In this document: piece by piece, positions 12,847 through 23,764 of the stretch
How positions within the stretch are numbered: the stretch's first letter is position 1
Layout: each line of letters begins with the position of its first letter
Assembly (NCBI GenBank): GCA_010909165.1
Contig: VJWM01000203.1
Span: 281,471 to 345,470 of the forward strand
From: Anthoceros angustus
Taxonomy: Eukaryota; Streptophyta; Anthocerotopsida; Anthocerotales; Anthocerotaceae
DNA: 64,000 nt
Direction of reading: 5' to 3'
Notes under the pieces: model-generated
The model's input: only the letters and a program-made list of their open reading frames with translations
Told to the model about the DNA's origin: nothing
Databases searched by the model: none
Program-made: the position numbers and the translations under genes

Positions 12847-13740
12847 CTATTCCACATCCTCGTGCATCAACTTTGCCTTCAATTTCTTCCACTCCATCTG
12901 TGCGTAATTTAATGTGTCTATGTACTCTTCCTGCACGGCCTTCCTTTTGGCCTCAAATGGTTCGGGGTTATACCAACTGTAATCAACAAACAACTCTTCC
13001 CCAGCATTAATGGTCCTCACTGCCCAAGTGCAAATCCAATCAAGATGGTCGTCACTTAGTAGCTCATGCCCATCCGACCTTTCTTCCCAAATGCAATTTT
13101 GCTTGATTGCGATATTTCCACTACTACTATTCATATATCCTGCCACATTCCCATATGCAACATGCCCATCGAGGTACTCAATTGGGCCATCATTAACATC
13201 TTTACGCCGGAGTCTATTGAAAGTCAATGCATACTTGAAATAACTTGTTGTAGTTCACTATCTTGTTATATTCTCCTGTATACTTTGGACCCCAAACACA
13301 AACAAAGGAACTCCATTCACATTATCTTTTCTCACTACGATTTTCTCCATGGAAAATAAACCCAACCCCATGGCTGGGTTTGTTGCCTCCTTCACTATCC
13401 ACCTTCGCCCCAATATAGAAATGACTTGTTAATAGGAATAGGTCCCTTCTCCCACATTCCCCATTCTCTAGGGTACACGCCTTTCAAAAGATGCTTGTAT
13501 AAAACAATAGCATCATGAGACTTTGGATCTTCCCCTCTTTTGGATGATAAGGAGGTGCAATAAAGGGTCCATGGTCCGCCTTTCCATCCAAAGGTTTTCC
13601 TACACCGCAAAGCCATGTGTCCACTCCTACGCTCGTACTTGTTATAACATGCAAACAATAAACTCCTTCCAACTATAAAAAAACAACCATAATTACACAT
13701 ATGAATAATTAAACTACCTTTAATATAACAAGACAAACAT
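12847..13740 (-). pseudogene. SET-domain protein fragment, probably carried by the CACTA element
   Basis: The minus strand of 12,847-13,227 reads EYLDGHVAYGNVAGYMNSS, then GNIAIKQNC and INAGEELFVDYSWYNP. This resembles the C-terminal half of a SET methyltransferase domain: the 'GN.A.Y.NSS...N' knot strand and the 'I..GEEL..DY' Tyr that completes the active site. Further upstream (13,380-13,740) frames read GVGKPLDGKADHGPFIAP, plausibly the preceding part of the same gene. The piece is frameshifted, lacks an obvious pre-SET region, and lies immediately 5' of tnp2 on the same strand. Whether it is a captured host exon or a second element gene is not decided. Confidence 0.6.
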
Positions 13741-13914
13741 ACTTACCATAATTAGTATGCCACATCAGAATTATTCTATAGATAATATTATATAATTGCT
13801 TTATTATTGTATTTTCTAGCATAAAAGAAAAGGGCTCCATAATTACTTCATTAGTTTATTTCCTAGCATAGAAGAAAAGGATTGCAACTCACAGTTGTGG
13901 CTACGGGTGGTTCT

Positions 13915-14045
13915 CCTTGTTCTGCTATTTCTTCTCCTCCTCCTCCTTCTCCTCCTCCTCCTTCTCCTCCTCGTTGTTCTTCTCCTCCTCGTCCTCCTTC
14001 TCCTCCTCGTTCTTCATCTCCTTGCGGTTCTCCACCGGGGACTTC
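13915..14045. repeat. CTC/CTT-rich low-complexity tract
   Basis: Imperfect trinucleotide run (CTCCTCCTC..). It encodes poly-Ser/Pro or poly-Glu/Gly on the two strands. The open frames here are compositional artefacts. Confidence 0.8.
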
Positions 14046-14337
14046 ATTCTGGGAGGTAAGGTCCATTCTTGCGCAAATGTTTACGTGATTTGGTTAGCTC
14101 ACGAACTCGCCTTGCACTCTTTGCACCAACATTTTGGAAAATATATTGGATATTTGGGCGCTTAAATCTACGAGCGCGATCCATAAGGACCTACCCTCAA
14201 CAATGATCGTGGGTTAGCTTAAGCTCGACAACACTTGCCCTGCCTTCACCGAGCACGAAAGTGGAGGCTACCTTCGATGAAGTGCTCCGGCCCTCGCTCC
14301 AACCTCCGATCCGAAAGCGTAACCGCATAAATCGAGC

Positions 14338-14830
14338 CAATTCTAATCTAGAGCAATTCCATGCAACCGATAACGCGATACTCAAAACGCTTTACAAAGA
14401 GCATAGACCTGCAGAACGGACTTGTAGCTATCTAGCATCCGGATGGTCGATTTAGGTGTGCACCGTGCTTTTATTGACCCTTGCTACTAGAAGGCCCTCG
14501 CCACGCACGATGGAAGGCCCTTCTAGCTATGTAGTGGATGGTTAGTAGCCGACAAGAGAAAGGCCTCTTACGGTGCTTATTAGGCGGTCAATCCAAAGCG
14601 CTTTACAACACGAGGCGTTGCAAATCGGTTTGCAACGCCTCTCTTATCAACGCACTCGCAGCAACATTTGCAACGCCAGCACCCAATTCTAATCATGAGC
14701 AATTGCATGCAACCGACAATACTCGAAAACGCTTTGCAAAGAGCACCGAACGGACTTGTAGCTATCTAGCATCGCGGATGGTGCCGAGCTATGAGAAGGC
14801 CCTCGCCACGCACAATGGAAGGCGGCTTTA
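14338..14830 (+). repeat. Direct repeat pair, ~115-150 bp, spaced ~345 bp
   Basis: AATTCTAATC..GAGCAATT.CATGCAACCGA..AA and CGGACTTGTAGCTATCTAGCATC occur at 14,338-14,460 and again at 14,683-14,800. They are followed or preceded by AAGGCCCTCGCCACGCAC (14,490 and 14,798). Between them lies a hairpin-like GGCGTTGCAAATCGGTTTGCAACGCC (14,613-14,640) of the same TTGTAAA/TTGCAA family as elsewhere. Confidence 0.7.
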
Positions 14831-16499
14831 TAATCGATGCCGCGAAACCGCGAAGCTTGGCCTCTTACAAGTGCGTGCAATGGTCCAAAGCGCTAGCTAG
14901 CGCAGTTTGGGCAATTTGCAAAGCATTCGTAAAGCACCGTAGTGTGCTATTGATATAGCCTTAGCTTACTTAAGGCGCAAGCCTTTCCTTATTTGCGTGG
15001 GACTCAAGATTGTGAAATGTGTGAGCAACTTTATATCAAAGAAAACTTTACATCACCGATAGGCGATCGTCTTTGCCAACCTCATGTGACTTGGGTAGAC
15101 TACGAAACCACATTTGTGATGAGTTCATTATCACTCGATCCGGCTCGGGTCCGTATCGAGCATAGTCTTCAAAAGCGAAGGTGGCTGCTCGGCTCCATTC
15201 GTGATGCCGATTAAAACCTTGAGCCCCAAACAAAAATCTACCTTATTAGCATTTATCATGCAAAGAAAGATCACTCAGACTTTTACACTTACGATAGAAG
15301 GAGATGATTAGGTTCGGGCACAAGATCTCAGATTTCTCCCAAAGTCGAGTCATCCGAGTTCCGCTTTCACAAAAGTAAGCCCTTGGAGACCCCGGATCGA
15401 GAGTAGTACCAAGCTGTGATGATAGCTGACCAAGGCGCAGCGTGGAAGCATGTGACCAAAAACAAGGACGAGTTCCATCCGGAAGGGTGGGACCCTTCTC
15501 TTTCTCCGAGGAAGGCTAGGAAGGACGCAATGTTACACAACCCTTGTCACAAGGGTCAAAGTTTGCACAATTCATGTGCATCACCTCCTCTTCATCACGC
15601 ATCTCCTCGACTGGGATCCACCTCGGAAGGTCCTCGGCCGCCAGTTGTGCCATCACCTCCGGATGGTTCTCGGCCGCCAGTTGTCTACCGCCATCGCTAC
15701 TCAAAACGCACTTGACGGCCGGGTCGCTTAACACAATCGGAGTTCACAACCGAGTTCACAATCGGTCGGACAAACACAATCAGCTCAGTGTGTGACTCAC
15801 TTTGAGCCGCATAACCGCCCGCACTTGGGAACGGATCAGCTATAGAACTATAGTATGCACGAGTTCGCTACTGGGAAACAGGAACAAAGTGACAGCCCCA
15901 AGGAGCCCCTTACTCTCAAACTCCATGGCGTCAAAGAAACCATATGTGGGTCTTTCAACCGTCTCGGCGGTATGGGTGAGAGTGGGTGTGGGCGTTAACG
16001 CGGAACCTCGAAATGCGTCGGTGTGCGATCGAGGATTGAACTCTCATTAGGTACCGCCTAGCCGCTTGTCATCGGCAACATCAACAATCGGCATGATGAT
16101 GAGTGCCAAGAAGACTTAAATTCTTTAAAGACCTGGAGGAGGCGAATCGAGGTTTTAAGACTCGGGCTCAAGTGGATGGCCGAGGAAGCATTGCCCCTTA
16201 GCCCTTATTCTATTCATTCCCATGGATCTTTTACACATTAAAGGGGCACGAGTCCCAAGCAATAGCCTTGAAAGCACCTAAGGGACAACATAGCTACGCT
16301 CCATACAATCCCTCTATCCGCCATCAAAATATCTCCGAGGAGCACACTACGCTAAGCGTGCTCAAGCACTGCTTGTCATATCATGCCATTTTCATGCCAA
16401 TGGTTTCCCTCAAAAGGAAAGAAGCATTAAAGCTTTATTTGTAGGCTTGCATGGGTCACCATCAAAACCTCATCACTCATATGCTTTCCATGACCGCCT
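14831..16499. other. No recognised gene
   Basis: Several short open frames occur (for example 15,416-15,715), without a recognisable domain. The sequence 15,600-15,720 contains a short duplicated phrase (TCCTCGGCCGCCAGTTGTG / TTCTCGGCCGCCAGTTGTC). Confidence 0.4.
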
Positions 16500-16800
16500 T
16501 CGGGTAATTGCGAGTTGCGGCATGGGGACCTCTTCCACTCCTCCAATATTGTGTCCAGATTGAGTTTGATCGGGATGACGAGCTATTTGCCACCGCTGGA
16601 GTATCAAGGAGGATAAAAGTGTTTGAGTTTGCAACGGTGGTCAATGACATGGCGATGTGCATTGTCCCATGGTAGAAATGTCTACCCGCCCAAATTGAGT
16701 TGTCCGAGTTGGAACAAGTACATAAAGTCGCATTGTGCGGTGATTATGAAGGGATTGTTACGATGGGATGTGAATACGTGCGAGCATCACGGAGTATGTG
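16500..16800 (+). pseudogene. COP1-type WD40 fragment
   Basis: Frames read SSNIVS, then IEFDRDDELFATAGVSRRIK and VFEF, then CPMVEMSTRP, KLSCPSWNKYIKSH, DYEGIVT and WDVNT. This is the first WD40 blade region of COP1, the RING/coiled-coil/WD40 E3 ligase component of photomorphogenesis. The 'SRRIKVF' and 'SSDYEGIVT.WDV' forms favour COP1 over SPA. About 95 codons survive, spread over three frames with a stop. No RING or coiled-coil sequence and no further WD repeats are nearby. It lies between the CACTA transposase and the element's right terminus, which suggests a captured fragment. Confidence 0.78.
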
Positions 16801-17319
16801 TACGACAGCCCAGCCTAAACCTCTCAAGTTTATTACTTGGTTCTCGAGGCGTGGATTCGTCGTTACCGCCATCGGCTCCACTCCACCGGCTAGTTTGCAA
16901 TCTAGTTTTCTCAACTAAGCCTGAAGTGTTCGCCACTAAGAAGCCGAGAACTTTTGCAGTGCAGCGTGGAGCCGAGCATGCTTAACCCTGAAGGCCGCCT
17001 TTTGCCCCATTTTGGCGTTATTATGAATTTCTAATTACAAGAAAATCGATCGAATGTTCTCAACACCACAATTACCGTGATGACCTCCTCTTTCCAACCA
17101 TATGTTAGAAAAGCACCACCCCTCGGAACATGCACAAATTTCCATAGCCATTTCGATCCACCTTGGGCACCAGTGAGGTGAGCATCTTTCTTTGCCTACC
17201 ATGAACTAAGGTGAATCAGATACGTATGTACACAAGAATGTAGGGGATGGCCAGCGCATGACACCGGATCCTAAGCGCCCGTGGCCGACCTTTTACCTAC
17301 TAGAGATTTTAGAACGTAA
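16801..17319. other. No recognised gene
   Basis: No domain or RNA gene is visible. TTACAAGAAAAT at 17,036 resembles part of a CACTA terminus but lacks the CAC start. Confidence 0.4.
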
Positions 17320-17440
17320 AAGTGAACCGAACGTTGTAAATAGTAATAGTTTCTAATTTTACAACGGAGTGTGTTGTAAATGGTAATCGCTTCCGACTTA
17401 ACAACGAGCGTTGCAAATAGTAGTTTCCAAAGTCGTTTCA
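17320..17440. repeat. Cluster of CGTTGTAAA / TTTACAACG words
   Basis: AACGTTGTAAATAGTAATAG, TTTTACAACGGAG, GTGTTGTAAATGGTAAT and GAGCGTTGCAAATAG occur within 100 bp. They match the subterminal repeat words seen next to the CACTA terminus at 23,020, and suggest a second, nested or degraded element end. Confidence 0.55.
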
Positions 17441-17639
17441 TACAAACTCACCAGCACCAGTGCACGAGGTAGGTGACGCAGTGCACAAGGCGTGAGGCGG
17501 TGCAATGCATGCAAGATCTTGTCCAAGGCGGAACATGCTTGCACACAAATCGATATAAAGGCGGGTTCATGTCAGACAAGTAGATGTTTACATACTGCGA
17601 CGTATGTGTTGAGAGCTGTGTCGTCGATTGCCCTCGGGT

Positions 17640-17940
17640 GTGTGAGAACCGGCTTGCCATCGGGTGTGTGTGACGAGTGGGAGCTTGTGTAGCTAGTGTA
17701 CTTGAGGCCATGCGGCTTGCCATCGGGTATGTGAGGTGGGGAGCTTGTGTAGCTAGTGTAATTGAGGCCATGCGGCCCGCCATCGGGTGTGTGAGGTGGG
17801 GAGCTTGTGTAGCTAGTGTAATTGAGGCCATGGGGCCACATCGGGTGTGTGAGAGCCTTGCCATCGGGATGTGTGACGAGTGGGAGCTCAGATGTAGTGT
17901 AATTGAGGCCATGCACCGCCACCTGGGTGTGTGATGAGAG
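17640..17940. repeat. Minisatellite, ~60-bp unit, about five copies
   Basis: The unit includes GCCATCGGGTGTGTGAG, GGGGAGCTTGTGTAGCTAGTG and TAATTGAGGCCATG, repeated with point changes. It generates matching open frames on both strands; these are not genes. Confidence 0.85.
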
Positions 17941-18900
17941 TCTATGTGTTTGAGAGAAGCGGAAGCCAACCATGCCTCGCACATTTTAGAAGCGGAAGGC
18001 CATGAGAAGTGCGGAAGGCTTTGTAAAGCAGGAAGAAGAAGCACGAGGAATTTGACGTCCATCCGTACAAGGCCCGCTGCACCTGTTTGCTTAAGATTGT
18101 CGACTTGGCTTTGGGGCAGCTTCCAAGGATTGCTTGATCGAGAGAGATTGCTCGACTTTGCTTAGGTGGCAGCCACATGTTGAGTCGCCGCCTCCTCTTA
18201 CGCGCCGAGATCTTGGTCATGCACACACGTGTATTGCCGCACACAAGCTCTAACAACGGCACATGGTGTTTAGTTAGTGACTACACACAAGCTCGTGTTT
18301 AGTTAGTGACCGCATCAATTCGACCTACAACACAATTAGGGCTTACGAAATTGAATTCCTTGGATCAAGAAGGTTTGTGTGCATCCCCAATCTCTTATGC
18401 TTGGTGCTTTTTAGGGCACGCACTTTCATGGGCAAAGGTTGCTAAGCGCCTTTCTACTAACCCCAACCACCTTGCAATGTAGATGGTGCGCACTACACGT
18501 GCCGCGGTTGGGTTTGCATGTCATGCGTAACGCGATAAGGAAACAAGACTTTGGCCACAAAGATTAGTGGTGGGGACGCAGTGGATGCCGTGGTGGAAGG
18601 ATCCGCCTAACGGCTCGGTGGTTGGGTTTAGTAGACAGCGCAAGCCAAGGAGCCGCTGCTTGTCGGCTGGCCTAGCGAAAAATGGGCCACCGTGAAGGCA
18701 AAGAAGCGGGAGGGCGTCTCAAAGGGGCGAAGCGCATCGCCCTCGAAATGTGAGTTGTGCATCAACGGCTTTGTCCAAGCGCTGATCGCACCAGCTGTGT
18801 TTGAATCACCGCCTTCAACTAGTTAGCGAGCTCTAGGGTCGGTGATGATAATGAGCTCTAAACGATGGCTTTTCTTTTCTCACTTGTGTGTGGTAGGAAG
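17941..18900. other. No recognised gene
   Basis: A short direct repeat ACACAAGCTCGTGTTTAGTTAGTGAC-like phrase occurs twice around 18,265-18,310. Nothing else is supported. Confidence 0.4.
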
Positions 18901-19075
18901 GGCCACCGCCTGATGCGGTGGAGAACAAGCGCCTCCTCCCGATGCCGTGGAGGAGGAGCAGCCTCCCGATGCCGGAGGAGGAGCGCCTCCTCTAATGCCG
19001 TGGAGGAGGAGCAGCCTCCTCGATGCCGTGGAGGAGTACCGCGCGCTCCCCATGGCGCTACCGTGGAAGAGCTCG
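18900..19075. repeat. GC-rich minisatellite (GATGCCGTGGAGGAGGAGCAGC family)
   Basis: An imperfect 30-36-bp unit recurs about five times. Open frames on both strands over this tract reflect the repeat. Confidence 0.75.
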
Positions 19076-19549
19076 CTGTGTGGAGAAGCAACAACGACCC
19101 TCAAGTCACCACCACCTCCTCTTAGGTCTTCGGATGAGAGAACAAGGGCCACCAGTGGCTTATGTGCACACGCAGACCTTTTGAGAAAGATGATAGCAAG
19201 AAGGCAGCCAAGCTCGCTTCCTCCCTTGTCCGTGACACTGGCTCAAAACTTACCCGGACCTTCAATCCAGGTCCGTCTCCCATGCCACCTCCACCACTCC
19301 TACTCCTAACCCTTCCGTCAATGTTGGTTCTCGCTTTTGAAGAAGTGCACGTGATGGAGCAGCAAGAAGTGGAAAATCCATGTGGAGGAGGGGAGATGGC
19401 GTGACGAGATCCGCCGAATTGCCAAGGAGAAATCGAATTAAAGGGAGATCGCCCAAATGCACGACGTCATTCCACAATGGACATTCATCTAGAATCGTGT
19501 TTACGGTTTTAGTTGAAACCGACTCCTGCTTTTACTTTCATAAGCTTGT

Positions 19550-19935
19550 CCGTAGGTGTGTGGCCTTGACCGCCCAATGTTTCTCTTTGGTCTCTCAAGC
19601 TCGACAGCAAGTGTGTGGCCTTGTGATGTTTCTTTTGGTCTGCTGCCTAAAGCGCAAGTGTGTGGCCTTGATCGCCGATTTTTCTATTGGTCTGCTGCCT
19701 AAACATGTGTGTGTGGCCTTGACCGACGTGTTTTTTTTGGTCTCTCAAGCCTAAACAGTGTGTGTGTGGCCTTGATCGCCCATGTTTCTTTTGGTCTCTC
19801 AAGTCTAAAGCGGTGTGTGGCCTTGATCGCCCATGTTTCTCTTTGGTCTCGCAAGCCTAAATGGCGGTGTGTGGCCTTGATCGCCCATGTTTCTTTTGGT
19901 CTCTCAAGCCTAAACAGTGTGTGTTCGTTTGCTTC
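19550..19935. repeat. Minisatellite, ~55-65-bp unit, about seven copies
   Basis: The unit carries TGTGTGGCCTTGATCGCCCA, TGTTTCTTTTGGTCTCTCAAG and CCTAAA. Copies differ by short indels and by GATCGCC/GACCGCC variants. Confidence 0.85.
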
Positions 19936-20079
19936 CGAAGCTAAACATGTGTGTGTGGCTCGCTTGGCTAACTGTACAAGGATGTACATGCCACATGCCT
20001 GTGCATGTGCTCAGACAAGCATGTGGCCTATACATGCCACTTACAGCCACATGCTCGCACGGCATGTACAAGCATATTC

Positions 20080-21340
20080 GATGTTTTCCTTCTCATGTGT
20101 CGTTGGATTAAAGAAGATTCATACATGAAGTGCTCCAATTTGCTTGAGGTGGGTAATGCGGCACTTCATGGATCCATTGATTGGCAACCGGGAGAGAAAC
20201 TAGAGACACAAGCAATTGTGGAGGCCATTCAAGAGATGTTGGTGGGATTTGGAGCATGGCTCATGTGTGTGACCAAATGTTCAACACCATGTTGCGCAAT
20301 TGGAAGAACAATCTTGCAAGATGCGCAAGACAATTTCTTGAGGGTAATCATCCACCTAAGTATAAGCCTCGTGATATCTCGGTGACCGGATCGCATTGTG
20401 GAGAATGAAAAGCCAAGGCCGGATGGAGATGTCGCACAAAACGCATAGCAATGTTGAGGAAGTTGAACTCGGATGCCCACGTATGCCACTTTGGTAATGG
20501 TGGGTTTGTGAAGTTTACAAATCGGTTTTACCAACTCTTTGGTAGACGCCCCACGGAGCAAGAGACAGGTCAGAAGGCCGGAAATTGGATAATAAAACTT
20601 GAAACATATTGAGCCAATCTTCCTCATCCGGAGCGTTTGGCTCCAACCCCCGGAATAGGTTTCAAACAATTGTGGCAGAACCTCAAGGATGCTGGTTATA
20701 AAGATGATGATTTGGATGGTATGATTTTGATTTGATGTCTTTGCAAGTTAGGATTGTCCTCCCATTTTAACTCTGTTTTTTGGACTTGCCATAGGAGCTG
20801 TAATACTAGAGCGCAAGCAAATGGACGATGACAGCTGGTTTTTGGACGATTTGGTGCCTAGATTGAAGCCCGGGTTAAGTGAGGATCTTTCTCCTCGTAG
20901 TTCTTATAGAAGATCTTTCAAGTCTGCTTTGTTGTAACACCGGCTTCTTGGTAACATATTCGATTCTTGCAGAATCGGGTGTGGCCTCCGCCTCGGGTGG
21001 GAAGCCTTAACCTCCCAAGTGTGGTCGACCGGTGGAACGAAGCCACGATGAAGTACTTGTTGAAGTTGAACCACTCCATCTCGTGGAAGAGGTGGAAGAA
21101 TTTGAAGAGGTTGAGGTATCCCTCTCTAAATGCAGGAAAAGTTTTTCAATCTCATGGCCTCTCATCGAACCGGACGACAGAACTTGAAGCTCAACGCCTT
21201 GTGAAGCTAGGTCCGGACTACGCCAAAGAGCTCAAGTCATCAAGGGTGAAGAGCATGAAGAGGAAGGAAATGAGGCTTCAACTCAAGTCCAATTTGAAGA
21301 GATCAAGGAGCGAGGAATTCTAGTTTGGTGCTTTCTTTTA
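20080..21340 (+). other. Coding-like but unrecognised sequence
   Basis: Short plus-strand frames such as LNSDAHVCHFGNGGFVKFTN / RFYQLFGRRPTEQET (about 20,465-20,570) and a 118-codon basic, Lys/Arg/Ser-rich frame (20,967-21,323) look less random than their surroundings. I recognise no family. Given the position between tnp2 and the element terminus, a second CACTA product or a captured exon are both possible. Confidence 0.3.
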
Positions 21341-21389
21341 GTTGCTCCTTAGAAACTCTTAGAAATTGAATCGACATCGGCTTTTTGTG

Positions 21390-21900
21390 GGAATGTCCCT
21401 TTGTGTGTGTCTGGGGAATGGCCCCAATGTTTGTGAGTGTGTGTGTCTGGGGAATGGCCCCATGTTTGTTTGTGGGAGTCTGTGTGTATGGGAATGGCTT
21501 CTATGTTTGTGTGTTTATTTGTGTGTGTGTGTGTGTGTGTGTGTGTGAGTTTCTATGCGAGCCTGCAAGAGTGTGTGCGAGCCTGCAAGAGTGTGTGCGA
21601 GCCTGTGAGCCTGTGAGCCTGAGCTTGTGAGAGGGCTGAGCCTTGAAAATTGAGCCTTGAGCTTGTGAGCGAGAGCTTGTGAGGCGAGAGCTTGTGAGGC
21701 GAGCCTATGAGCTTGTGAGGCGAGAGCGATAGCTTGTGAGCTGTGAGAGCGAGCCTGTGAGCTGTGAGCGAGAGCTTGTGAGCTGTGAGAGCGAGAGCTT
21801 GTGAGCTTGTGAGCGAGCTTGTGAGCGTGAGAGCGAGCCTGTGAGCTGTGAGAGCCTGTGAGCGCTGATTATGTGAGAGCCCGTGTGGGTTTGTGCGAGT
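21390..21900. repeat. GT microsatellite and GTGAGC/GAGCTTGTGAG minisatellite
   Basis: A pure (GT)n run spans 21,520-21,547. It is preceded by TGTGTGTCTGGGGAATGGCC duplications and followed to ~21,880 by higher-order combinations of GAGCTTGTGAGC, GAGAGCGAG and GAGCCTGTGAG. Confidence 0.9.
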
Positions 21901-22159
21901 TTGTGTGGGCCGTTGTGAGTTTGTGTGAGTTGAATGTGTGGATTTGTGTGAGGATCTGTGTTCATTTTGGGGTTTAGAATCGCTTGCATTTGGTAGTAGC
22001 ATTCCATTTCTCGTGTCCCACTAATGCACAACAAGGTGCAAGATACAAAATTTACAACAAAGGGCGTTGTAAAACACTTGTTGTAAATATGCCCCATTTA
22101 AAGAAGCTGAAAATAGATATTTGTGTTATTAATAATATTTATTTTTGTTTAAAAGTCTT

Positions 22160-22182
22160 TATATATATATATATATATATAT
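22160..22182. repeat. (AT)n microsatellite
   Basis: Uninterrupted TA dinucleotide run of 23 bp within AT-rich DNA. Confidence 0.9.
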
Positions 22183-22204
22183 TACTTAAAAGGGCGTTGT
22201 AATT

Positions 22205-22725
22205 TAAATGATGTAATTGCTTTTGCAATTGGGATGTTGTAGATGGTTTTGTAAAGCAGTCGTTGTAAAGCGCGTTGTACCCACAGGGCGTCTCAAACTT
22301 AGATGTTGTAATTGCTTTTGCAATTGGGATGTTGTAGATGGTTTTGTAAAGCAGTCGTTGTAAAGCGCGTTGTACCCACAAGACGTCTCAAACTTAGATG
22401 TTGTAATTGCTTTTGCAATTGGGATGTTGTAGATGGTTTTGTAAAGCAGTCGTTGTAAAGCGTTGTACCCACCGAGACGTCTCAAACTTAGATGTTGTAA
22501 TTGCTTTTGCAATTGGGATGTTGTAGATGGTTTTGTAAAGCAGTCGTTGTAAAGCGTTGTACCCACAAGACGTCTCAAACTTAGATGTTGTAATTTTTTG
22601 CAATTGGGATGTTGTAGATGGTTTTGTAAAACAGTCGTTGTAAAGCGCGTTGTACCCACAAGGCGTCTCAAACTTAGATGTTGTAATTCCAATTGGGATG
22701 TTGTAAATGGTTTTGTAAAATGGCA
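22205..22725. repeat. CACTA subterminal tandem repeat, ~94-bp unit, ~5.5 copies
   Basis: Units carry GATGTTGTAATTGCTTTTGC, AATTGGGATGTTGTAGATGG, TTTTGTAAAGCAGTCGTTG and ACCCACA.GGCGTCTCAAAC. The recurrent word is TTGTAA(A). The array sits 300-800 bp inside the terminus at 23,020, the typical location of CACTA subterminal repeats that bind the TNPA-type accessory protein. Confidence 0.8.
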
Positions 22726-22729
22726 CCAC

Positions 22730-22925
22730 GTCATCACATGGTGATGTGGCAATGAGGGCCATGTCATCAAATTATGCCACGTCATCACCTGATGATGTGG
22801 CAATGAAGGGCCATGTGGCAACAACATGCCATGTCATCACTTGGTGATGTGGCGGTGATGTGGCGCCACATCACCACTTTAATGACATGGCACTGGAACT
22901 GGCCATGTCAGCAATTTTACAACGT
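22730..22925. repeat. Short inverted/direct repeats (TGATGTGGC / GCCA[CT][AG]TCA)
   Basis: GTGATGTGGC and its complement GCCACATCAC/GCCATGTCAT alternate about ten times. They can form several hairpins, such as GGTGATGTGGCGCCACATCACC (22,852-22,875). Confidence 0.75.
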
Positions 22926-23007
22926 CATGAAGCTCTCGGTTTACAATGGCGTTGCTTACAACGTCGCGTTGTAACACCCGTTGTAAAAACCGTTGTAAAA
23001 ACCCTCA

Positions 23008-23020
23008 TTTTCTTGTAGTG
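23008..23020 (-). mobile_element. CACTA transposon terminus (terminal inverted repeat)
   Basis: TTTTCTTGTAGTG is the reverse complement of CACTACAAGAAAA, the canonical terminus of plant En/Spm-type elements. It is preceded inward by repeated CGTTGTAAAA words (22,960-23,000) and followed by ATG, the candidate 3-bp target-site duplication. The outward flank becomes PPR coding sequence within 30 bp. The matching left terminus was not found in the window, so the element's full extent is unknown. Confidence 0.85.
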
Positions 23021-23043
23021 ATGGTGAATGACTGACACTCTTA

Positions 23044-23180
23044 CTACCTACCCTTGAGCATTACAATTGCATGATTGATCTTCTTGGCGTCTGACCTATC
23101 TACATGGGGCAGAGAAGATGCTACTATCATGGAAAGGGCTAAAGTAATGTTGTGGGCTTTGTAATCTTTGTAACAATGCT
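23044..23180 (+). pseudogene. PPR gene fragment flanking the CACTA insertion
   Basis: One frame reads [14 protein letters not shown], the stereotyped start of the last PPR before the E motif. It is followed out of frame by GAEKMLLS and a VMLW-like segment, comparable with the end of the PPR gene at 53.1-56.3 kb ([13 protein letters not shown]). The CACTA terminus lies 24 bp upstream. The element probably inserted into a PPR gene or pseudogene whose other part is not in this window. Confidence 0.65.
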
Positions 23181-23597
23181 TTCAAAACACCATATCGCCC
23201 CTCTCTGTATCCCCATGACTTTTGCAGGCAAGGTTGGAGCCCCATGAGGGTTGTGTTGTGGTGGCAATTGCCTGGTGGGGATGACTGCAAAATGTGGTAT
23301 ACAGACCAAGATTTGTCCTCTTCCCGCCCCACGCACTGCTTATTAAGAAACGCGCCGCAGAGCACGCGATGTAGCATACCAGATCGTGCCCTAATCTTCC
23401 TCAGCTTCCCGCAACAAAATATGGCGGAGCAAGTCAGATCCTGTTAGCGGCGGCTCTTCTCCTCCCTCCGCACCGTAGCCTACATGCAGCGGTAGCACGT
23501 GAGTTTTAGCGGGCCAACCCTATCCGATTCCGTATAGTTGGAGATAGAGATTATTTGTACAGTTTACATTATTGTAGATTCAATTTGTCACCATCCA

Positions 23598-23680
23598 GTC
23601 AGGATTGCCGAGTGGTCTAAGGCGCCAGACTCAAGTTCCCTCTTCGAGAGAGGGCGTAGGTTCAAATTCCACAGCTGACA
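23598..23680 (+). tRNA. tRNA-Leu(CAA), degenerate
   Basis: The sequence starts GTCAGGATTGCCGAGTGGTC, contains the anticodon-loop word ACTCAAGT, has a long variable arm region, continues GGTTCAAATTCC (B box) and ends CTGACA, so acceptor GTCAG pairs with CTGAC. This is the plant nuclear tRNA-Leu(CAA) layout. The 3' side of the anticodon stem is shortened (TTC then CCTC instead of a full complement to CCAGA), and the T stem has mismatches. It is therefore likely a pseudogene or carries a small deletion. Length is 83 nt including the discriminator A. Confidence 0.8.
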
Positions 23681-23764
23681 TTGTCAAACAATTATTGTGG
23701 GGTCACTTTTTCTCATTTCTCTTTAGAAGGCTTGTGGGCTCAGTTTGTTTCTACCTAATGTCAC

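Noticed and set aside
13863-14088. Glu/Gly-rich and Pro/Ser-rich open frames as proteins
   Set aside because: They are translations of a CTC-rich low-complexity tract.
17030-17046. TTACAAGAAAAT as the left CACTA terminus
   Set aside because: It lacks the CAC(T) start and no matching ATG target-site duplication is seen. tnp2 would lie outside such an element.
19699-19989. Repetitive 96-139-codon frames over the 19.5-19.9 kb minisatellite
   Set aside because: Repeat-driven frames occur on both strands, and no domain is present.
22204-22827. 207-codon minus-strand frame with repeated SLRRLVGTT units
   Set aside because: It is a by-product of the ~94-bp subterminal repeat array of the CACTA element.
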